Shown here in pieces: positions 25,186 to 33,861 of a stretch of DNA of 64,000 bases. A model generated the notes under the pieces. That model ran no database searches, was not told the origin of the DNA, and worked only from the letters and a program-made list of their open reading frames with translations. Each line of letters begins with the position of its first letter. Within the stretch, counting starts at the first letter, position 1. This DNA comes from Halioxenophilus aromaticivorans (GTDB lineage Bacteria > Pseudomonadota > Gammaproteobacteria > Pseudomonadales > Cellvibrionaceae), in assembly GCF_042850945.1 (NCBI RefSeq), contig NZ_AP031496.1, forward strand, positions 1,922,001-1,986,000. Direction: 5' to 3'. The position numbers were made by a program, and so were the translations under genes.

Positions 25186-25596
25186 ATGAGCAAATAAGAG
25201 CACTGGCAAGGGGTCATCGAGCAATGGAAGATGTCAGGCCTTACTCAAAAACAGTTGTGTACTGATCAGGATGTCAAAGTTGCCATTTAGAATTACTGGA
25301 TTAAAAAATTCCGTACCGATAATTCCGTTTCCGTTGAGCCAGCTTTTTTATCCATCAGAAGCAGCTCAGGACCTGACTTTATTGAACTACGCTTTGGGCC
25401 AGCAACAATCCGGCTGACGATACAGTAGCCCCCTGAGGCTTTGCTAGTCTTGCAGTGTAAAGGGCTGTTAAAAGAAGGGGAGTGTGTCGAGCGAATACAA
25501 CAGTCGGATATGCTCGAGCCGGGCAGGTTCGGTGGTTTATTCTGGTGGGACTTTCTTAAAGCCATCCACCAGAAATCATCATGGCGCCTTTTTTAA
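25186..25596 (+). pseudogene. decayed IS66-type tnpA-like gene
   Basis: Read in one frame from the ATG at 25186 (GAAGGAG ahead), the sequence gives MSK, stop, EHWQGVIEQWKMSGLTQKQLC, ... VAI, stop, NYWIKKFR, then a middle ending TIRLTIQ, stop, PPEALL. This is the N-terminal pattern of the IS66-family accessory protein TnpA (MSKxEHWQxxIEQWxxSGxSQ ... YYWRKKF). Three in-frame stops (TAA at 25195, TAG at 25288, TAG at 25426) kill it, and each is one C-to-T change from a Gln codon. The frame stays open after TnpA homology ends, to TAA at 25594. No tnpB, transposase or terminal repeat is visible, so only a fragment of the element remains. Confidence 0.75.
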
Positions 25597-26354
25597 GAGT
25601 CCCGGTTCACAGCAAACGGGCTCCACGCCTGTTGCACCGGCATAATTTCTAACTGGTTAATATTTAGGTGCGCCGGTAGCTGCGCCAAATACAACAAAGT
25701 ATCGGCAACGTCGCCGGGTTGAATGGCCTCTACGCCTTGGTAGAGGTCGTCGTAGGCCTGCTGGTTGCCGCCGGTGCGTACCAGGGTAAATTCACTTTCC
25801 GACATGCCAGGGGCTAGGTTGGTCACTCTTACGCCGGTGCCGAGCAGATCGCAGCGTATGGCCTTGGAAAACTGCTCCACAAACGCTTTGGTGCCGCAGT
25901 ACACATTGCCACCGGGGTAGGGGTAGGTGCCGGCCACCGAGCCCAGGTTGAGAATGCTGGCGCCGCGGCCGGTTTCTATCAATGCAGGCAGTAGGGCTTT
26001 AGTGATGGTGGTGAGGCCCTTGACGTTGGTGTCGATCATGGTGTGCCACTGGTCTAGGTCGCAGTCTTGCGCCGGGGCCGTGCCCAGGGCCAGGCCGGCG
26101 TTGTTGATCAGGCACTTCAGTGGCGCTAGGTTGGCGGGGAGCTTTGCCAGTTGGGCTTGGCATTGGGCTGTATCGCGTACGTCCAGCGCTAAGGTGGCGA
26201 CCTGGGTGCTGGCGGCCAGCTGTTGTTCCAGTTCCGCCAGGCGCTCTTGTCGGCGGCCGATCAATAACAGCTGCCAGCCGGCCTGGGCAAACTTGATTGC
26301 CGTGGCGCGGCCAAAACCGGAAGTCGCCCCGGTGATACACACGGTTTGGGACAT
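25593..26354 (-). CDS. short-chain dehydrogenase, YdfG-like
   Basis: A 253-aa NAD(P)-dependent short-chain dehydrogenase. The cofactor motif TGATSGFG is at residues 8-15, NNAG in the middle (LINNAGLALGTAP), then catalytic Ser in LNLGSVAGTYPYPGG and the YxxxK pair in YCGTKAFVEQFS. RVTNLAPGMSESEF and the ending resemble YdfG, which oxidises L-allo-threonine and 3-hydroxy acids and reduces malonic semialdehyde; substrate here is unproven. The ATG at 26354 follows AAGGAG. It ends against the dead transposase gene. Confidence 0.9.
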   Translation of the reverse strand: MSQTVCITGATSGFGRATAIKFAQAGWQLLLIGRRQERLAELEQQLAASTQVATLALDVRDTAQCQAQLAKLPANLAPLKCLINNAGLALGTAPAQDCDLDQWHTMIDTNVKGLTTITKALLPALIETGRGASILNLGSVAGTYPYPGGNVYCGTKAFVEQFSKAIRCDLLGTGVRVTNLAPGMSESEFTLVRTGGNQQAYDDLYQGVEAIQPGDVADTLLYLAQLPAHLNINQLEIMPVQQAWSPFAVNRDS

Positions 26355-26470
26355 CGTTGTCTCCTTAGGGAATGCGGTTGTAAGGCAAAGTTGCCAGACG
26401 GGGTTTCCAAAAATGATGCTTCGCTTATTTACCCTACTTAGACTAACATAATGCGGGCTAGGGGTTTTTA

Positions 26471-26499
26471 TTGAAAATCCTAAGGCGCGCCGCTATAAT
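26471..26499 (+). promoter_or_regulatory. sigma70 promoter of the rimP-nusA-infB operon
   Basis: TTGAAA at 26471-26476, a 17-base spacer, and TATAAT at 26494-26499: near-perfect consensus. The start point should be at about 26506, roughly 390 nt before rimP. Confidence 0.85.
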
Positions 26500-26505
26500 G
26501 CGCGC

Positions 26506-26778
26506 CTTTAAAAGTGCGGGCTCCCTTGGAACCGGTGGCTGATTACAGCTTGGTCCAACAGTAACGCATCGGCTTAATTTTGTAGGTCTCATTACACAAG
26601 GCTTTCACTGCTATGTTTCAGTTTTGATTCGATTTATGGCTAGGCTGCGTAGGGCGGTTGCCGGGCGTTTCACGCTCTTTGGCGCCAGCTGCACACGCAG
26701 ATGTCAGCTGAGTTACAGGCTTTGGCGGTAACCCAGTCGCAGTGAAACCGAGTAAAAGGCCCCTGTTAGGGGCTTTTT
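26506..26778 (+). ncRNA. structured leader transcript or small RNA before rimP
   Basis: Between a strong promoter and an intrinsic terminator lie about 270 nt with no credible ORF and no tRNA, although many relatives have tRNA genes just before rimP. I tested by eye for tRNA, 4.5S, 6S, RNase P and tmRNA signatures and found none. It is either an attenuated leader (a rimP leader element has been described in Gammaproteobacteria) or a stand-alone small RNA. The ends are inferred from promoter and terminator. Confidence 0.5.
26754..26778 (+). terminator. first intrinsic terminator in the rimP leader
   Basis: AAAA, GCCCCT, loop GTT, AGGGGC, then TTTTT. A strong terminator placed between the promoter and rimP. 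Confidence 0.85.
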
Positions 26779-26820
26779 CGTATCTGCAATTTAGCCGAAG
26801 TTAGGGTGTCTGTTTAAAAG

Positions 26821-26842
26821 TGGGCTATTAGGCCCATTTTTT
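26821..26842 (+). terminator. second intrinsic terminator in the rimP leader
   Basis: TGGGC, a 6-base loop, GCCCA, then T6, 52 bp before rimP. Two terminators in a row ahead of an essential operon imply read-through control or antitermination. Confidence 0.75.
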
Positions 26843-26893
26843 ATTTGTAGCGATCACTGCCATCGCCAACGTATTGGAGCTGTATACATACCG

Positions 26894-27349
26894 ATGTCTG
26901 GCCGAATAGATCAATTGCACGATTTGGTTCAACCCTCTGTGGAAGCCATGGGGTGCGATCTCTGGGGTGTTGAATACCTGTCCCAGGGGCGGCGCAGTAT
27001 GCTGCGCATTTTTATCGAGTCAGATAAAGGCATCACCGTAGAGGATTGTGAGCGTGTTAGCCGCCAAGTGAGTGGCGTGCTGGATGTTGAAGACCCAATC
27101 GCCGGTGAATACACCCTTGAAGTAAGCTCCCCAGGTGCGGATAGGTTGTTGTTTACACTGGATCAGTACCAGCGTTTTATCGGTGAGCAGGTTAGTGTTC
27201 GCTTGCGCGCGCCGTTTGATGGGCGGCGCAATTTTAAGGGCCTGTTGAAGGCCGTAGAGGATCAGGATGTCGTGGTGGAAATCGATGCTGAAGAGTATCT
27301 GTTGCCCATCGACTCAATTGAAAAAGCCAATATTGTTCCCCAATTCTAG
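26894..27349 (+). CDS. rimP: ribosome maturation factor RimP
   Basis: RimP (151 aa, E. coli 150) helps mature the 30S subunit at the S12 region. The N-terminal alpha-beta domain has the diagnostic block GCDLWGVEYLSQGRRSMLRIFIE and the EDCERVSRQVSGVLDVEDPI segment, with YTLEVSSPGADR(L) close after; the C-terminal Sm-like domain follows from about residue 95. It is the first gene of the operon and is 21 bp ahead of nusA. The ribosome site (GGAG at about 26876) is further from the ATG than usual, so translation may be modest or controlled by the leader. Confidence 0.96.
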   Translation: MSGRIDQLHDLVQPSVEAMGCDLWGVEYLSQGRRSMLRIFIESDKGITVEDCERVSRQVSGVLDVEDPIAGEYTLEVSSPGADRLLFTLDQYQRFIGEQVSVRLRAPFDGRRNFKGLLKAVEDQDVVVEIDAEEYLLPIDSIEKANIVPQF

Positions 27350-27370
27350 GGGTGGAGTAACGAGGCCCAC

Positions 27371-28873
27371 ATGAGTAAAGAAATTCTTGCGGTGGCGGAA
27401 GCCGTATCTAACGAAAAAGGTGTGGATCAAGGCCTAATCTTTGAGGCTATTGAGATCGCGTTAGCAACCGCCACTAAAAAACGCTACGACGAGGATTCCA
27501 CTATTGAGGTCAATATCGACCGAAAAAGTGGTAATTACGAGACGTTTCGTGTTTGGGAAGTTGTAGACGACGACACCCTAGCCGAACTGGGCACTCAATT
27601 CACCATCGAAGAAGCCCACGAAAAAGACACCAGTCTAAAGGCTGGCGATGTTTTCCGGGAGCAGGTTGAGAACATTGGTTTTGGCCGTATCGCCGCGCAA
27701 ACCGCCAAGCAAGTGATTGTACAAAAAGTAAGAGAAGCCGAGCGCGCCCAGGTGGTGGATGAATACCGTGATCGTGTTGGCGAGCTTATCAACGGCAGCG
27801 TTAAGAAAGTCACCCGCGACAATATCATTGTTGATTTGGGCAACAACGCCGAAGGCTTGATGCCACGCGATCAACTGGTAGGCCGAGAAATTTTCCGTGT
27901 GGGCGATCGTGTGCGTGCCATCCTGTTGGAAATTCGCACCGAAAACCGTGGTCCGCAGCTGTTGCTTAGCCGCTCTTGCCCCGCCATGTTGATTGAGCTG
28001 TTCCGCATTGAAGTACCGGAAATCTCAGAAGAAGTTATCGAGTTACGCAGCGCCGCCCGCGACCCAGGCTCACGCGCGAAAATTGCAGTTACCACCAACG
28101 ATGGTCGTATCGACCCAGTAGGTGCCTGTGTGGGCATGCGTGGTTCTCGTGTGCAGGCGGTATCCAACGAATTGGGTAACGAGCGCGTTGATATTGTGTT
28201 GTGGGACGACAACCCTGCGCAATTCGTGATCAACGCCATGGCGCCAGCAGAGATTGAGTCCATCGTTGTGGATGAAGACTCCCACTCCATGGATGTGGCA
28301 GTACAAGAAGATAATCTCGCCATGGCCATTGGCCGCGGCGGGCAAAACGTACGTTTGGCTTCCGAGCTTACCGGCTGGGAAATCAACGTTATGAGCCTGG
28401 AAGATTGGCAAGAAAAGCAGCAGGCAGAAACTGGCAGCTACATGGAAACTTTCATGGAAGCGCTGGATGTGGATGAAGACATCGCCGAAGTATTGGTGGA
28501 AGAGGGCTTTACCACATTGGAAGAGATCGCCTACGTTCCTTTGGACGAGCTGGTCAACATCGAAGGTTTTGATGAAGACATCGCTGAAGAGCTACGCGCT
28601 CGTTCCAAGGACGCGTTATTAACCCAAGCCTTGGCCTCGGAAGAGCAGCTCGATAAAACCGAGCCTGCGCAAGACCTGCTCGACATGGAAGGCATGGACA
28701 AACAATTGGCCTACCAGTTGGCCAGCCGCGGTGTAGCCACGATGGATGATTTGGCAGAACTATCGGTAGATGAACTGCTGGATATCGACGGTATGGACGA
28801 AGACCGTGCCGGTGCGTTGATCATGAAAGCTCGCGAGCCTTGGTTCGCCGACAGTGATAGCGCAGAGAACTAA
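27371..28873 (+). CDS. nusA: transcription termination/antitermination factor NusA
   Basis: NusA (500 aa; E. coli 495) binds RNA polymerase and controls pausing, termination and antitermination. In order: the N-terminal polymerase-binding domain (1-125), an S1 domain (about 135-200, GSVKKVTRDNIIVDLGNNAEGLMPRDQL), two KH domains (about 230-345, with DPVGACVGMRGSRVQAVSNELG and AIGRGGQNVRLASELTGW), then two acidic repeats near 365-430 and 440-500 that bind the polymerase alpha subunit and autoinhibit RNA binding. The two C-terminal repeats are the gammaproteobacterial layout. Starts 21 bp after rimP. Confidence 0.97.
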   Translation: MSKEILAVAEAVSNEKGVDQGLIFEAIEIALATATKKRYDEDSTIEVNIDRKSGNYETFRVWEVVDDDTLAELGTQFTIEEAHEKDTSLKAGDVFREQVENIGFGRIAAQTAKQVIVQKVREAERAQVVDEYRDRVGELINGSVKKVTRDNIIVDLGNNAEGLMPRDQLVGREIFRVGDRVRAILLEIRTENRGPQLLLSRSCPAMLIELFRIEVPEISEEVIELRSAARDPGSRAKIAVTTNDGRIDPVGACVGMRGSRVQAVSNELGNERVDIVLWDDNPAQFVINAMAPAEIESIVVDEDSHSMDVAVQEDNLAMAIGRGGQNVRLASELTGWEINVMSLEDWQEKQQAETGSYMETFMEALDVDEDIAEVLVEEGFTTLEEIAYVPLDELVNIEGFDEDIAEELRARSKDALLTQALASEEQLDKTEPAQDLLDMEGMDKQLAYQLASRGVATMDDLAELSVDELLDIDGMDEDRAGALIMKAREPWFADSDSAEN

Positions 28874-28890
28874 TTAGTTTAGGAGTGATA

Positions 28891-31599
28891 ATGGCTGAAG
28901 TAACGGTAAGTGAACTCGCTAAATCTGTCGGTGCCTCGGTAGAAAGATTGCTGAGCCAGATGAAAGACGCGGGTCTCAGCCACGACAGTGCTGAGGCGCT
29001 GGTGACCGATGATGAGAAACAAACTCTGCTCTCGCATTTGAAGAGCAGCCACGGCGAAGCCGCTGAAGCGCCGCGCAAAATTACGTTAAAGCGTAAAACG
29101 ACGACCACGTTGAAAACGGGTAACCGCAAAACGGTTAACGTTGAAGTACGTAAAAAGCGCACCTACGTGAAGCGTAATGTGGAACTGCCAGCGGATGAAG
29201 AGCTGGAAGTGGGCGTAGACGAGATAGAAGAGGCGCCTGTAGCGGAGTCTCTGGAGCCAGAGCTGGCACCAGAGCCCACGCCAGAAGTCGCCGAGCAGCC
29301 TGAACCACAACCCGAGCCAGAACCTGAGCCCGAACCTGAGCCCGAGCCTGTTGCTGAAGCTGAGCCAGTGCCGGCGGACACGCCAGCTGAGCCCGAAACG
29401 CCTAAAGTTGAGGAGCAGCGATCCTTCACCTTAGACGACTTCGAAGAGCGTCGACTGGCCGCTGCTCGTCAGCGCAAAGAAGACGATGAACGCGCTGCGG
29501 TTGAGCTGGAAGAAAAGAAACGCGCTTTGGAAAGTCAGAAGCAAAAGGCTGCTGAAAACAAAGCCACACCGGAAGACAAAAAAGCCGGTGACAACAAAAT
29601 TATCAAGAAACGTCATCTGGCCCCAGTAGAGACGGTGGACGATGACGAAGATGGCCCGTCTAAGCACGTTAAAAAAGCGGGCAAATCTGCGCCTAAGCCG
29701 AAAGGTCTTGGGCCGAAGAAAACCAACAAGAAAGCGTTGTTGGATTACGTTGAGGAGGATGATGACGGCACGGTCACTAACCGTCGTTCAAGACCCGCCC
29801 TCCGTTCCAAAAACAAACACGGCTTTAAAAAGCCAACGAGTAAAATTGTGCATGAAGTTGAGCTAGGCGAAACCATCGTTGTATCGGATCTCGCCCAGAA
29901 GATGTCGATCAAGGCCACCGAAGTCATTAAGCATTTGATGAAAATGGGCACTATGGTCACTGTTAATCAAGCCATCGATCGTGAAACAGCTGAGTTAATC
30001 GTAGAAGAGATGGGCCACAAGGCGGTTCATGTTAGCGATACTCAATTGGAAGACGAATTGGTGGATGCCTCTAACGACGCCGAGGGTGAAAGCGTTACCC
30101 GAGCACCAGTGGTTACCGTTATGGGCCACGTTGATCACGGTAAAACCTCGCTGTTGGATTACATTCGTAAGTCCAAGGTGGCCTCTGGTGAGGCTGGTGG
30201 TATTACCCAGCATATTGGCGCTTATCGAGTTAAAACTAGCCAGGGCGAGATTGCCTTCTTGGATACCCCAGGGCACGCCGCGTTTACCGCCATGCGAGCA
30301 CGTGGAGCCCAGTGCACCGATGTGGTTATTCTGGTTGTGGCCGCCGACGATGGCGTAATGCCACAAACCCGAGAGGCGGTAGAACACGCCCGAGCTGCGG
30401 GTGTGCCTCTGGTGGTTGCGGTCAACAAAATCGATAAAGACCAAGCTGACCCTGATCGCGTACGCAACGAGCTAACCGCGCTGGAAGTTATCCCAGAAGA
30501 GTGGGGTGGTGACACTCAGTTTGTGAATGTTTCTGCTCACACCGGAGAAGGCGTTGACGAGCTGCTGGAATCCGTTAGTTTGCAGGCCGAGCTACTAGAG
30601 CTGAAAGCCAAAGTGGGCGTGCCAGCCAACGGTGTGGTCATTGAATCACGCATGGACAAAGGCCGTGGTGTGGTTGCCACTGTGTTGGTGCAAAACGGTG
30701 AGTTGAAGCGTGGTGATATTTTGCTGGCCGGTCAAGCTTTTGGCCGTGTTCGCGCCATGACCGACGAATTTGGTAAAAATGTTAAGCAGGCGGGTCCTTC
30801 ATCGCCGGTTGAAATCCTCGGTTTGGATTCCCCGCCGGACGCCGGTGAAGACTTTATGGTTACAGCCGATGAGCGTAAAGCCCGTGAGGTTGCCTCTGCC
30901 CGTACCGACCGTGAACGCCAAGAGAAGATGCAGCGCCAGCAAGCGGCCAAATTGGAAAACATGTTTGCCAATATGGGCGGCAACGAGAAGAAAATCTTGC
31001 CGGTTATTTTAAAGGCCGATGTGCGTGGCTCCCTGGAGGCCATCTCTGCTGCTCTAATGGAAATCGGTAATGACGAGGTTGAAGTTAACGTCGTATCTTC
31101 GGGCATAGGTGGTATCACCGAAAACGATGTCAACCTAGCGGTGACTTCTGGTGCCGTAGTATTGGGCTTTAACGTGCGTGCTTCTGCCGCTACTCGCGGC
31201 CTAGCTGAGGAAGAGTCGGTAGAGATTCGTTACTACAGCATTATTTATCAATTACTCGACGAAGTTAAATCCGCCCTGGGCGGTATGTTAGCGCCAGAGC
31301 GTGTCGAAGAAATTGTGGGTATTGCCGATGTGCGCGAGGTGTTCCGTTCGCCCAAGTTTGGCCAGGTGGCTGGTTGTATGGTTACCGAAGGTACCGTGTA
31401 CCGTTCCAAGCCTATCCGTGTTCTGCGTGACAATGTGGTAATTTACGAGGGCGAATTAGAGTCACTGCGTCGCTTTAAAGACGATGTTGGCGAAGTTCGT
31501 AATGGCGTGGAGTGTGGTATCGGCGTTAAAGATTACGACGTAAAAGTGGGCGACCAAATCGAAGTCTACGACATTAAAGAGGTGGCGCGGGAGCTGTAA
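28891..31599 (+). CDS. infB: translation initiation factor IF-2
   Basis: IF-2 (902 aa; E. coli 890) is the GTPase that brings initiator fMet-tRNA to the 30S subunit and joins subunits. It has the IF2 N-terminal fold at the start (VTVSELAKSVGASVERLLSQ), a long charged linker including an uninterrupted Pro-Glu alternation at about residues 138-153, the second IF2_N module around 325-375, then the G domain from about 400 with GHVDHGKTS, DTPGHAAF and NKIDK, and the C-terminal domains II to IV. I chose ATG 28891 with AGGAG five bases ahead; a GTG two codons earlier lies inside that ribosome site. Confidence 0.97.
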   Translation: MAEVTVSELAKSVGASVERLLSQMKDAGLSHDSAEALVTDDEKQTLLSHLKSSHGEAAEAPRKITLKRKTTTTLKTGNRKTVNVEVRKKRTYVKRNVELPADEELEVGVDEIEEAPVAESLEPELAPEPTPEVAEQPEPQPEPEPEPEPEPEPVAEAEPVPADTPAEPETPKVEEQRSFTLDDFEERRLAAARQRKEDDERAAVELEEKKRALESQKQKAAENKATPEDKKAGDNKIIKKRHLAPVETVDDDEDGPSKHVKKAGKSAPKPKGLGPKKTNKKALLDYVEEDDDGTVTNRRSRPALRSKNKHGFKKPTSKIVHEVELGETIVVSDLAQKMSIKATEVIKHLMKMGTMVTVNQAIDRETAELIVEEMGHKAVHVSDTQLEDELVDASNDAEGESVTRAPVVTVMGHVDHGKTSLLDYIRKSKVASGEAGGITQHIGAYRVKTSQGEIAFLDTPGHAAFTAMRARGAQCTDVVILVVAADDGVMPQTREAVEHARAAGVPLVVAVNKIDKDQADPDRVRNELTALEVIPEEWGGDTQFVNVSAHTGEGVDELLESVSLQAELLELKAKVGVPANGVVIESRMDKGRGVVATVLVQNGELKRGDILLAGQAFGRVRAMTDEFGKNVKQAGPSSPVEILGLDSPPDAGEDFMVTADERKAREVASARTDRERQEKMQRQQAAKLENMFANMGGNEKKILPVILKADVRGSLEAISAALMEIGNDEVEVNVVSSGIGGITENDVNLAVTSGAVVLGFNVRASAATRGLAEEESVEIRYYSIIYQLLDEVKSALGGMLAPERVEEIVGIADVREVFRSPKFGQVAGCMVTEGTVYRSKPIRVLRDNVVIYEGELESLRRFKDDVGEVRNGVECGIGVKDYDVKVGDQIEVYDIKEVAREL

Positions 31600-31624
31600 G
31601 CACAGCTCTCATCGCCGACCCTAC

Positions 31625-31655
31625 ACATTCCCGCGCCAGCGGGAATGTTGTTTAT
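31625..31655 (+). terminator. hairpin between infB and rbfA
   Basis: ACATTCCCGC, loop GCCA, GCGGGAATGT is a perfect 10-bp stem followed only by TGTTTAT. The weak T-run suggests partial termination or an mRNA-stability element, so rbfA can be lowered relative to infB. Confidence 0.65.
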
Positions 31656-31732
31656 AGCAGTTAGTTTTTTATTTATGGGTTCGGTTTTGCGCAAACCTGC
31701 GGCAAAACCCTGGCACCAGCGGGTAATTCAAC

Positions 31733-32125
31733 ATGGCCAAAGAATACAGCCGAGCCGAGCGTTTAGGCGATGAGCTACAACGGTTATTGGCGCTCACCAT
31801 TCAAAACGAAGTGCGCGATCCGCGCGTTGGTATGGTGAATATCAACGAAGTTGTGGTATCGCGGGATTTGTCCTACGCCAAGGTCTATGTCACCTACGTC
31901 AACCGTGACACCGAAACCGAGCGAGCCGAAGCCACCACCGCACTCAATGGTGCCGCCGGCTTTTTGCGCAGCATAGTGGCCAAAAAGCTGGATATCCGCA
32001 TGACACCAAAACTGCAGTTTATCTTTGATGAGACCAGTATGCGTGGCCAAGCGCTGTCCAATTTAATCAACAAAGCCGTGGCCAGTGACCGGGCTAACTC
32101 CGCCGACGACGACTCCTCAGAGTAG
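31733..32125 (+). CDS. rbfA: 30S ribosome-binding factor A
   Basis: RbfA (130 aa; E. coli 133) is a cold-shock assembly factor that binds the 30S subunit near 16S helix 1. The KH-like fold shows the family start EYSRAERLGDELQRLLALTIQNEVRDPR, then VVSRDLSYAKVYVTY, and the PKLQFIFDETSMRGQALSNLI block. The acidic C-terminal tail ends DDDSSE. Follows the infB hairpin and precedes truB by 35 bp. Confidence 0.96.
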   Translation: MAKEYSRAERLGDELQRLLALTIQNEVRDPRVGMVNINEVVVSRDLSYAKVYVTYVNRDTETERAEATTALNGAAGFLRSIVAKKLDIRMTPKLQFIFDETSMRGQALSNLINKAVASDRANSADDDSSE

Positions 32126-32160
32126 TTGGCTCCGAAAACCCTGGCCGCAGTTGTATTAGC

Positions 32161-33108
<948 letters not shown>

Positions 33109-33198
33109 GTTCTAGCTTAGTTTTATGGTCTAAAAGAATATGACCCTAGAGTCTGCTCCGTGCCGTGTAATCTCGGTGTGGCGGCAAGCTGGGTTATT

Positions 33199-33220
33199 AG
33201 GGGCGGGCTTACCGGCCCCT
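33199..33220 (+). promoter_or_regulatory. hairpin in the rpsO leader
   Basis: AGGGGC, a 10-base loop, GCCCCT in the 227 bp between truB and rpsO. In Gammaproteobacteria S15 represses its own mRNA by binding leader structures; this stem could take part, but the position (115 nt upstream of the start) is far for the known pseudoknot. No T-run, so not a terminator. Confidence 0.3.
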
Positions 33221-33335
33221 CGGACCTGTCTGTAAATATGCGCGGGCAGGCCTTAGCAGCCGTGCGTTGTGGTAGCGCTAGTCGCGATAACACAATGTGA
33301 TTCGCATATTTCCTAAAATTCATGAGGATAGCAAC

Positions 33336-33605
33336 ATGGCACTAAGTGCTGTAGAAAAAGCGGAAATCGTTAAAGAACACGCCCGTGGCGAGAGTGATAC
33401 CGGGTCCCCAGAAGTGCAAGTGGCGCTATTGACTGCCAACATTAATAAGTTGCAAGGTCATTTTTCCAGCCACAAGCAAGACCACCATTCTCGTCGTGGT
33501 TTGATCCGCATGGTAAACCAACGCCGAAAGCTTCTAGACTACCTAAAGTCTAAAGATGTCAGCCGCTACAGTGGGCTGATCCAAAAGCTGGGCCTGCGTC
33601 GTTAG
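33336..33605 (+). CDS. rpsO: 30S ribosomal protein S15
   Basis: S15 (89 aa, same as E. coli) is a primary 16S-binding protein of the 30S platform. The sequence is fully conserved in type: GDTGSPEVQVALLT-like block ESDTGSPEVQVALLTANIN, HKQDHHSRRGLIRMV and the ending YSGLIQKLGLRR. The frame is open 13 codons further upstream but ATG 33336 behind TGAGGATA gives the standard start MALSAVEKAEIV. Followed by a strong terminator before pnp, the usual rpsO-pnp arrangement. Confidence 0.98.
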   Translation: MALSAVEKAEIVKEHARGESDTGSPEVQVALLTANINKLQGHFSSHKQDHHSRRGLIRMVNQRRKLLDYLKSKDVSRYSGLIQKLGLRR

Positions 33606-33613
33606 TACCCCGT

Positions 33614-33646
33614 CAAAGTGCCCGCATAATGCGGGCACTTTGTTTT
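33614..33646 (+). terminator. intrinsic terminator of rpsO
   Basis: CAAAGTGCCCGCA, loop TAA, TGCGGGCACTTTG, then TTTT: a perfect 13-bp stem nine bases after the stop. pnp expression needs read-through or its own promoter. Confidence 0.9.
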
Positions 33647-33771
33647 ATTAAAGACCGTGGCTGTGGTCTAAGGCGACAACAGGCAAGGGTTTTCGACGTT
33701 CAATTGTGCGAGCAAGGTTAAACAATAAGAGTGGTAAATAGTATTCAAGTCTCTTTCTCATTGCCCGTATC

Positions 33772-33791
33772 GATTGTTCAATCGAACAATC
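33772..33791 (+). promoter_or_regulatory. stem-loop in the pnp leader
   Basis: GATTGTTC, loop AATC, GAACAATC: a perfect 8-bp hairpin 70 bp before pnp. E. coli pnp is autoregulated through an RNase III-cleaved leader hairpin; this may be the equivalent, though it is short. Confidence 0.45.
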
Positions 33792-33861
33792 TTCAAACCA
33801 GTGCCCCGCCTCATTGTCTCCAACTGCATCCACCCATAAACGCAATTGAAAGGATATTGTC

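Noticed and set aside
25293..25565. 90-codon leftward ORF
   Set aside because: It lies opposite the IS66 tnpA relic, which has recognisable homology in the forward direction.
25186..25596. Recoded stops (alternative genetic code) in the tnpA-like frame
   Set aside because: TAA and TAG clearly end many normal genes in the same window, so the stops mean decay.
26506..26778. tRNA, 6S, 4.5S or RNase P RNA gene before rimP
   Set aside because: None of the conserved sequences of these RNAs is present, and no cloverleaf with a T-arm consensus could be drawn.
29163..29429. 88-codon leftward ORF rich in Ser-Gly repeats
   Set aside because: It is the complement of the Pro-Glu repeat in infB, not a gene.
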